Part shown: one piece after another, positions 58,174 to 64,000 of the stretch
Numbering within the stretch: the first letter of the stretch is position 1
How the letters are laid out: the number at the start of each line of letters is the position of its first letter
Origin: Gemmatimonadota bacterium
GTDB lineage: Bacteria > Gemmatimonadota > Gemmatimonadetes > Gemmatimonadales > Gemmatimonadaceae
Assembly: GCA_014192065.1 (NCBI GenBank)
Contig: BJHH01000005.1
Coordinates: 62,001-126,000, forward strand
Direction of reading: 5' to 3'
Length of the DNA stretch: 64,000 nt
Made by a program: the position numbers and the translations under genes
The notes under the pieces: generated by a model
The model's input: the letters and a program-made list of their open reading frames with translations, nothing else
Databases searched by the model: none
Told to the model about the DNA's origin: nothing

Positions 58174-59682
58174 TTAGCCCGGCGCTGGTGCCGTGGCGCC
58201 GGCCGCCTGCTGGAGGAGTGCCCAGGCTCGGGCAAGATGGCCCCGATCGGTTCGCAGGTTCCCGATCGCCACCCGAAGGACATATCGCCCCCTCAGTACG
58301 GTATGGGACAGAAACACCTCTCCCGAGGCGTTCACTCGGTCGAGAATCCGGGCATTGTGGGCGTTGGATTCCGCGAGCGAGCCACCGGTGTCGTGCCGGA
58401 AACAGACGACCGAAAACGGGTGCGGAGCCTCGACCCCCCAGCCTGACGCAGCCTCGCTCCGCACCCAGCCCGCGAACTCCTGTGCCATCGCGCAATGATG
58501 ACGGATTCGGTCAGCAATGCCGCGCGCTCCAAATGCCCGAATCACCATCCAGAGCTTAAGCGCCCGAAACCGGTGCCCAAGCTGGAAGCCGTAGTCCATA
58601 TAGTTGAGTACGGTGTCCTGCTCGGCGGTTTCGAGATAGGCGGCGACGAGCGAGAAGGCCCGCTTGAGCGCCTCCGGACGGCGGGTGAGAAAGACCGAAC
58701 AGTCCATGGGGGTGAAAAGCCACTTGTGTGGATTCACCACCACCGAATCCGCCCGATCCAGCCCGGTGAAATGGTGGCGCATCTCCGGCACCGCGCCAGC
58801 GACTCCGGCGTATGCCGCATCCACATGGTACCAGAGCTGCTCGCGCTCGGCGATGTCGGCGATGGCATCAAGCGGGTCGACGCTGGTCGTGCTCGTGGTG
58901 CCGAGGACACCGACAACAGCAATCGGGCGATAGCCTGCAGCCCGGTCGGCGGTGATCGCGGCTTGCAATGCATCCGGCTTCATCCTGAACTCGGCGTCGG
59001 ACTCGACGGTGACGACGTTGTCGGAGCCGATGCCAAGTGTCATCGCCGCCTTCTGCACCGACGAGTGCGCTTGGTCTGAGCAGTAGACGCGCAGCGTCGG
59101 CAAGTCACGGCCCGCGAGTCCCTTTCGGCGGATGTCGAGCGCGGGGTCGGCCTCGCGCGCAGCCGCCAGCGCATACAGAGTCGACGTGGATGCGAGGTCG
59201 GTGATCATTCCGAACCAGCCGGGCTGGAGCCCGATGAGCTGGCGGATCCAGTCGGTCGTGAGCTGTTCGAGCTCCGCGGCGGCTGGGCCCGTTCGCCAGA
59301 GCATCGCATTGGAGTTGAGCGCGGTGGCGAGCAGTTCGCCGAGTATGCCCGGCACACTGGCGGTGTTGGCGAAGTAGGCGAGAAAGCCCGGATGATTCCA
59401 GTGGGTAAGTCGAGGAACGATGTCACGTTCAAAACCGTCGAGGATCTTCCGCATCGGCTCCCCATCGTCCGGCGGTGCGGTCGGCAGCGCGGCGAGCGTC
59501 GCGCCGGGGACTAGCGGCGGGAGCACGGGGTATCGTTCGGGGTGTCCGAGGTAATCGGCGATCCACGCGACAAGCTCGTTTGCGCGGGCGCGGAATTCGT
59601 CGAGCGGGAGGTCGCCTGTGTCGGGCGAAGGTGTAGTTTTTAGCGGCACGTTTATGGCGAACCCTCGAATGATGCGAAACAT
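58174..59682 (-). CDS. PLP-dependent group II (aromatic-L-amino-acid-type) decarboxylase
   Basis: 502 residues from ATG 59682; GTG 59649, eleven codons later, is an alternative. The group II fold is shown by LPLDEFRARANELVAWIADYLGHPERYPVLPP at the N-terminus, HWNHPGFLAYFANTAS, VYCSDQAHSSVQKAAMTLGI, LWYHVDAAYAG, and VVNPHKWLFTPMDCS with the lysine that binds pyridoxal phosphate. Aromatic, tyrosine, DOPA and histidine decarboxylases share these features; the HxxWFAYF-like segment is nearest aromatic-type enzymes. It should turn an aromatic amino acid into the corresponding amine with CO2 release. No pathway partner lies nearby. Confidence 0.86.
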   Translation of the reverse strand: MFRIIRGFAINVPLKTTPSPDTGDLPLDEFRARANELVAWIADYLGHPERYPVLPPLVPGATLAALPTAPPDDGEPMRKILDGFERDIVPRLTHWNHPGFLAYFANTASVPGILGELLATALNSNAMLWRTGPAAAELEQLTTDWIRQLIGLQPGWFGMITDLASTSTLYALAAAREADPALDIRRKGLAGRDLPTLRVYCSDQAHSSVQKAAMTLGIGSDNVVTVESDAEFRMKPDALQAAITADRAAGYRPIAVVGVLGTTSTTSVDPLDAIADIAEREQLWYHVDAAYAGVAGAVPEMRHHFTGLDRADSVVVNPHKWLFTPMDCSVFLTRRPEALKRAFSLVAAYLETAEQDTVLNYMDYGFQLGHRFRALKLWMVIRAFGARGIADRIRHHCAMAQEFAGWVRSEAASGWGVEAPHPFSVVCFRHDTGGSLAESNAHNARILDRVNASGEVFLSHTVLRGRYVLRVAIGNLRTDRGHLARAWALLQQAAGATAPAPG

Positions 59683-59757
59683 TTTCTCTGTCGCAACGTA
59701 TCATACGGACACGATCACCCACCACGTCAGAATTTCTCCGGGACACCAAAGCCACCC

Positions 59758-62199
59758 ATGGTGCTGTCGCTCGTCGTTCCATTCGCGCTGGCCCTGCAGG
59801 TCCAGATTCAGGTCGGGGTTGGCACGAAGCCGGCCCTGGATTCTGCGCGCCTCCGTGTGGCGAGGACTGAGGCGTTCATGGAGGAAATGCGGGACGATTC
59901 GTCACGGCAGCGGCAGCGGCAGCCGGTCCGGCGCATCGCGCTCACGCCAGAACATGTCGCGACCGCGTTTCGCGATGCGGATGCGAAGGCGCTCCTTCTG
60001 CGGGCGCGCCTGGCGCGCATGAACCAGGATTCCGCGCTCACCAGCTATGACGCCAAGGCGTACGAGCGCGTGTCGGTCGGGCTGGGCGCCAAATTTCTGG
60101 GCCGTGACCGTCTCGCGTTCCGGCAAGAGGAGGCATCGCGCGTACAGTGGCAGCGCGGCAAGGGCGTCCGGGTCGAGCTCACGGGAAGTCGCTCGGTGGT
60201 GCCCATCGCCAAGGAGTCCAGCGTCGGGGGCGACGCCGGCCTGAGCAACGTCGCCGTGCCCTACTATCCAGGCCGCGACAACCTGTGGTTGGGCAGCGGC
60301 ATCGCGCGCGCGGAAGTGGACGAGCGCAACTTGGTGCACCCGCTCGCGACCGGCGCCGAGGCGTACTACACGTACGCCATGGGTGATTCGGTGACGATGA
60401 CGCTGCCCGATAGGCAGAAGCTCACCTTGCGAGAACTGCGCATCGTGGCGCGCGAGCCGAAGTGGAATGTGACCGTCGGTTCGTTTTGGTTCGACATGGC
60501 ATCCGCGCAGCTCGTGCGCGCGGTGTACCGGCTGAGCACACAGATCGACATCTGGGCGGTATCTAGGGAGCAGAGTGCTCGCGAACGCGCCGATACGTTG
60601 GCGAACGGCCAGCGCGCCCGCCCGGGCCGGCGCAATCAGGACGGTGCGCCGCCGGCGTGGGTCAAGGCAGTGGTGTCACCAATGAAGGCCGACATCACGG
60701 CCGTTACGGTGGAGTTCGGGCTCTACAATCAGCGATTCTGGCTTCCACGCATCCAGGCGGTCGAGGGATACGCGCAGGCGAGTTTCATGCGCGTGCCGAT
60801 CACCTTCGAGCAGCGGTTCACCTACGAGAGCGTGAACGGACTCGACTCGATTGCCACGCTGCCGCCGGTGGAGCGGAGTCGCGTCGCTGTGTTGCGCGAC
60901 AGCTTGAGAACCGCCGGAGTGGACTCGGTGAAGCGCGACTCGATTGTACGCGAGGCGCGGCGTGAGCGGACCAAAGAGCTTGTCGCGGATCGCGAGCAGC
61001 AGTGTGCAAAGACCGGCACCCGCACGACGTACCGGACCCGGTATGAAGGATCGCTGCGGATTGCCGTGCAGGTGTCCTGTGATTCGGCCAAGCTGGCGAA
61101 CTCACCCGACCTGCCCGGCTCGATCTTCGATTCAAACGAGGAGTTGTTCGGCGCGTCGGATCGCGACGCACTGCTGAAGGCGCTGACGTTCGGGCTCCAA
61201 CCCGGCTGGGGTCCGCAAAAACCGACGCTCGAATACGGGCTCGCCCAGACGCGCTACAATCGCGTCGAGGGGCTTTCGACCGGTCTCACCGCCATCAGCG
61301 CACTCGGCAAGGGGTACGCGGCATCGCTCGGGGTGCGCGCATCGTACGCCGACCGCGAGCTCAATGGCGAGGCCGCCGTCTGGCGATCGAACGGCCGCAC
61401 GACGGTGCGTGGCGCTGTGTATCGCCGGTTGCAGGTGTCCAACGACTGGGGCAATCCGCTCTCGTTCGGCGCCTCCATGAGCTCTCTCCTTTATGCACGC
61501 GACGAAGGCGCGTACTACCGCATCTGGGGTGGAGAACTCACGAGCACTCCGGTGAAAGCGGGTTCGCTCGAGTGGCGCATCTTTGGCGAGCAACAATGGG
61601 GCGACAGCGTGCATTCGCGCTGGACGTTGTTCGGTCCCGGCAACGATCCGCGTTTCCTGGCCAACCCGATGGGTGCGCGTCTGACGCAAGCCGGCGCGTC
61701 GGTGCGTACGCGACCGCAGTGGGGGCTCAATCCCGACGGTCTCCGCCTGATGACCGACTTCCGGGTCGAAGCGGCGAGCGGTGACTCGACCTATGCTCGT
61801 GCCCTGTTCGATCTGACCGGAAGCTCGGTGCTTGGACCCATGGCGGCCGCGCTCACGCTTAGTGGCGGCGTGGCGGCTGGTGGAGTGCCCGTGCAGCGGC
61901 GCTTCTACCTCGGTGGATTGCAGTCGGTCCGAGGGCAGACGGCGCTCACGGCCAGCGGCGACGCGTTCTGGCTGGCCCGCGGTGAGATTGGCACGCGCAG
62001 TACCGGTGCCCGCGCGGTCCTGTTCGGTGACGTAGGCTGGGCGGGTCGGCGCGAAGATTGGAACCGCCCAGGGCGTCCACTCGGTGGTGTCGGCACCGGC
62101 ACATCGTTCCTCGACGGCCTGATTCGCATCGATCTCGCACGCGGTCTCTGGCCCACCAAGCAATGGCGGCTCGACCTGCATCTCGACGCAAAGTTCTAG
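59758..62199 (+). CDS. Omp85/BamA-superfamily-like outer-membrane protein with a novel N-terminal region
   Basis: 813 residues from ATG 59758; the hydrophobic start MVLSLVVPFALALQ could be a signal peptide. The C-terminal 350 residues are a beta-barrel: VQRRFYLGGLQSVRGQ matches the Omp85 motif (LGG..SVRG) in the loop-6 position, and the protein ends WRLDLHLDAKF with a terminal Phe. The N-terminal 450 residues do not form clear POTRA repeats but include DERNLVHPLATGAEAYYTYAMGDSVTMTLPDRQKLTLRELRIV, a beta-rich domain of unknown role. It may export or insert a specific substrate. A charged helical insertion (VLRDSLRTAGVDSVKRDSIVREARRERTKELV) is unusual. Confidence 0.72.
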   Translation: MVLSLVVPFALALQVQIQVGVGTKPALDSARLRVARTEAFMEEMRDDSSRQRQRQPVRRIALTPEHVATAFRDADAKALLLRARLARMNQDSALTSYDAKAYERVSVGLGAKFLGRDRLAFRQEEASRVQWQRGKGVRVELTGSRSVVPIAKESSVGGDAGLSNVAVPYYPGRDNLWLGSGIARAEVDERNLVHPLATGAEAYYTYAMGDSVTMTLPDRQKLTLRELRIVAREPKWNVTVGSFWFDMASAQLVRAVYRLSTQIDIWAVSREQSARERADTLANGQRARPGRRNQDGAPPAWVKAVVSPMKADITAVTVEFGLYNQRFWLPRIQAVEGYAQASFMRVPITFEQRFTYESVNGLDSIATLPPVERSRVAVLRDSLRTAGVDSVKRDSIVREARRERTKELVADREQQCAKTGTRTTYRTRYEGSLRIAVQVSCDSAKLANSPDLPGSIFDSNEELFGASDRDALLKALTFGLQPGWGPQKPTLEYGLAQTRYNRVEGLSTGLTAISALGKGYAASLGVRASYADRELNGEAAVWRSNGRTTVRGAVYRRLQVSNDWGNPLSFGASMSSLLYARDEGAYYRIWGGELTSTPVKAGSLEWRIFGEQQWGDSVHSRWTLFGPGNDPRFLANPMGARLTQAGASVRTRPQWGLNPDGLRLMTDFRVEAASGDSTYARALFDLTGSSVLGPMAAALTLSGGVAAGGVPVQRRFYLGGLQSVRGQTALTASGDAFWLARGEIGTRSTGARAVLFGDVGWAGRREDWNRPGRPLGGVGTGTSFLDGLIRIDLARGLWPTKQWRLDLHLDAKF

Positions 62200-62233
62200 C
62201 GGTCCGGTACGCCTGTGAGCGCGACCACGGCCC

Positions 62234-63604
62234 TTGCGTTTGACACGGAAACCGCGTCCCTTATCCGGTCAACCATACCCCAGAACGGGCGCGGCATCGT
62301 TGCACGATCACACGCCACTCGGCACGCAGTTGTCGATCGCGGAAACTCTCCTCTGGCAGGAGAAGTTCCGTCGTGCGTTGGCGGTCCTCGTCGGGTTCAT
62401 GGCCCTGAGCCTCATTTGGACCGGCCCGGTCGCGGCGCCGTCCGTGCTGTCGTCGCGCACTGGCGTCCAGCAGGCGCTCAGTGTCGCGGCATTGGCGGTT
62501 GCGGCGTACCTGCTGTTCAACGCGATCATCAGCCGCCGGGTCGCGAAGTCTGGCACGGCGAGTCGGGCGCTGCTTTACATCGTGCTGGCGGCGGACGTTG
62601 TGTTGCTTTTCACCGTGTTGTTCGCGGCGACGCCTCCTAGCGAATACGTGCGAGGGCTGATTCTCGCGACCTTCGCGCTGCCGTTCACACGGCTCTACTT
62701 CGGCCGGCGCGCGACAGTGGTGAGCGTGGCGGCGGTGGCTCTCGGTTACACGACGTTGATCGGGGTCGCGACGAACCTCGGCTTGCTCGACGCACCCCAG
62801 GAACAGTTCTGGAACCTCGGGATCTTCCTGTTGGGGACGCTGCTGCTCGGCGAACTCTATGGCGAGGTGGCCGGCCAGATGGACCGGATGCTCGCGCTAT
62901 TCGAGCGTGCGCAGGAGGGCGACTTTTCCGGCGCGTACGACGAGTCGCTCGACCGAATGCCCGATCCGATCACGATGATCGGACGCTCGTACAACACGAT
63001 GCGCGTGAGACTCCAGTCCCTCGTGCTCACCGACGCGCTCTCTGGTTGCTTCAATCGGCGCGGATTCGACCAACTGTGCGCGCGCGAAGTGTCCCGGGCG
63101 GTACGCGGCCGCTATCCGATCGCGTTACTCGCGATCGACGGGGATCAGTTCAAGCGCGTGAATGACGAATTCGGGCATCTCACCGGCGACGAAGTGCTGC
63201 GTGGCATCGGGGCGCGGCTGCGCGAGATGGCGCGCGCGGGCGATGTCGTGGCCCGGACTGGCGGCGACGAGTTCGAGATCCTTGCCCCCGACACGAACGC
63301 CGCCGGCGCGCAGATCCTGGCCGACCGCGTGCAAGCCGCCTTTCGCGGCAAGCCGTTTGACAGTCTGGGCGGCGTCCGCTCGGTGAGCGTGAGCATCGGC
63401 ATCGCGTCCGTCGACGCCGATACCGACCAGATCCTCAGCACGCTCATCGCGCGGGCCGACGAGGCGCTCTACGTGGCCAAGCGCAACGGTGGCGACCGTT
63501 GCCAGCTCTGGGAACCGGGATTGCGCGGATTAGACGACCCACTGCCGGGGCAACGCTCGATCGACGCCACGCTGCTGATCGATACGCTGACCGAAGACCA
63601 GTAG
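62234..63604 (+). CDS. Membrane-bound diguanylate cyclase (GGDEF)
   Basis: 456 residues from TTG 62234; TTG 62300 is an alternative and no ATG or GTG start is convincing. About six membrane helices occupy residues 45-215 (FRRALAVLVGFMALSLIWTG, ALLYIVLAADVVLLFTVLFAA, FWNLGIFLLGTLLLGELYG). The GGDEF domain follows: LVLTDALSGCFNRRGFDQL, ALLAIDGDQFKRVNDEFGHLTGDEVLRGIG, VARTGGDEFEIL. The active-site GGDEF is intact, and the allosteric I-site R-A-G-D lies five residues before it, so feedback inhibition by c-di-GMP is expected. It makes c-di-GMP from two GTP. No sensor domain besides the membrane region is obvious. Confidence 0.88.
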   Translation: MRLTRKPRPLSGQPYPRTGAASLHDHTPLGTQLSIAETLLWQEKFRRALAVLVGFMALSLIWTGPVAAPSVLSSRTGVQQALSVAALAVAAYLLFNAIISRRVAKSGTASRALLYIVLAADVVLLFTVLFAATPPSEYVRGLILATFALPFTRLYFGRRATVVSVAAVALGYTTLIGVATNLGLLDAPQEQFWNLGIFLLGTLLLGELYGEVAGQMDRMLALFERAQEGDFSGAYDESLDRMPDPITMIGRSYNTMRVRLQSLVLTDALSGCFNRRGFDQLCAREVSRAVRGRYPIALLAIDGDQFKRVNDEFGHLTGDEVLRGIGARLREMARAGDVVARTGGDEFEILAPDTNAAGAQILADRVQAAFRGKPFDSLGGVRSVSVSIGIASVDADTDQILSTLIARADEALYVAKRNGGDRCQLWEPGLRGLDDPLPGQRSIDATLLIDTLTEDQ

Positions 63605-63616
63605 CCTGCGCCGCGG

Positions 63617-63638
63617 TCTGCCTGTTAGGGCAGGCGGA
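63617..63638. terminator. Possible terminator hairpin between convergent genes
   Basis: An 8-bp stem with one wobble (63617-63624 with 63631-63638, loop TTAGGG) sits in the 20-base gap between the cyclase stop and the PhzF-family stop, partly inside the latter. It may terminate the cyclase transcript. Confidence 0.35.
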
Positions 63639-64000
63639 TCGTGCCTTCCATCATGAAGACCGCATGGCCGCCGACGCGGATTGCCGTAATCGCGCCGTCG
63701 ACTTTATCAGCTTCGATCTCGATGCGGCTTGGCCGACCCATCTCGACGCCCTGCGTCACGGTCCAGCCGAATGTGCCGGTGCGCTTTGGTAACCGTGCGG
63801 CGAGGAAGCCGGCGAGGCAGGCGCTCGCCGAGCCGGTGGCGGGGTCCTCAGGAACGCTCATGCTCGGCACGAAGCAGCGAGCGCGATACTGCGCGGTGCC
63901 GCGCTCGGTATCTGCCGCGAACACGAAGAGGTCTGGTGCCCACGAGTTGCGCATGGTGGTTTCCCACTGGTCAATGCGAAGGCGCGCGCGACCGAGGGCT
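63625..64000 (-). CDS. PhzF-family protein (5' end outside window)
   Basis: The minus frame is open from the window edge to TAA at 63625-63627, giving 124 residues. It holds SMSVPEDPATGSASACLAGFL, the C-terminal signature of the PhzF isomerase family (diaminopimelate epimerase fold), and ends MMEGTIRLP. The upstream half with the catalytic Glu lies outside the window. PhzF enzymes isomerise dihydro-hydroxyanthranilate in phenazine synthesis, but most genomic homologs have other, unknown substrates. No phenazine genes are visible here. Confidence 0.82.
   Translation of the reverse strand, partial: ALGRARLRIDQWETTMRNSWAPDLFVFAADTERGTAQYRARCFVPSMSVPEDPATGSASACLAGFLAARLPKRTGTFGWTVTQGVEMGRPSRIEIEADKVDGAITAIRVGGHAVFMMEGTIRLP

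Noticed and set aside
1-64000. CRISPR arrays, transposases, integrases, phage genes, tRNA or rRNA genes.
   Set aside because: No repeated spacer pattern, transposase motif or cloverleaf-like sequence was noticed in reading both strands; a tRNA scan would be the decisive test.
63625-64000. Phenazine biosynthesis cluster.
   Set aside because: Only one PhzF-family gene is present; most homologs are not in phenazine pathways and no other phz gene is nearby.

Overview
The window is high-GC DNA from a Gram-negative-type bacterium. Outer-membrane machinery is plentiful: a SusC/SusD pair, a TolC-MFP-RND efflux set, an Omp85-like barrel and several lipoproteins. Secreted PD40/BNR beta-propeller proteins, exported amidohydrolases, Gly/Arg-rich linkers in exported enzymes and frequent GTG starts together fit Gemmatimonadota best, with an Acidobacteriota-like lineage as the alternative. 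This placement is inferred from gene content; no rRNA or tRNA gene was seen.

Layout. 1-5012: sugar locus with a GH38 alpha-mannosidase (cut by the window start), a divergent GHMP sugar kinase, and a coupled epimerase-like protein plus DapA-type lyase/aldolase. 5132-11800: two tandem secreted sortilin/BNR-type propellers, ended by a long hairpin. 11888-14785: a Tat-exported FMN alpha-hydroxyacid dehydrogenase carrying a CxxCH motif, and three GNAT acetyltransferases. 14814-21932: SusD, SusC, an S9 peptidase and a TPR lipoprotein, all on the minus strand. 22289-27307: a GNAT enzyme, an exported amidohydrolase, the C-terminal stub of an ABC exporter, a small cytoplasmic subtilase, a secreted unknown protein, an EamA exporter and a 64-residue basic protein. 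27417-35690: a PD40-amidohydrolase fusion, then the FAD oxidoreductase-KorA-KorB operon for 2-oxoacid oxidation. 35918-47068: a peptide and amino-acid scavenging region with two M20 amidohydrolases, an APC permease, a PD40-gamma-glutamyltranspeptidase fusion, a HEAT-cyclophilin and a divergent D-aminoacylase. 47102-57372: a membrane-anchored spermidine-synthase-like protein, then a TetR-TolC-MFP-RND efflux operon with a readable promoter and overlapping operator half-sites. 57472-64000: an LTxxQ lipoprotein, an aromatic-type PLP decarboxylase, an Omp85-like protein, a diguanylate cyclase and a PhzF-family protein cut by the window end.

The genes suggest a heterotroph that degrades peptides, N-acylated amino acids and glycans outside the cytoplasm and imports the products through SusCD and an APC permease. 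The most notable signals are the ABC-exporter remnant joined to a subtilase lacking the usual oxyanion-hole Asn, the CxxCH motif inside a Tat-exported flavoenzyme, nested inverted repeats between the two M20 paralogs, and Gly/Arg-rich tracts recurring in unrelated exported proteins. No CRISPR array, prophage or insertion sequence was seen. I did not find one clearly new multigene system.
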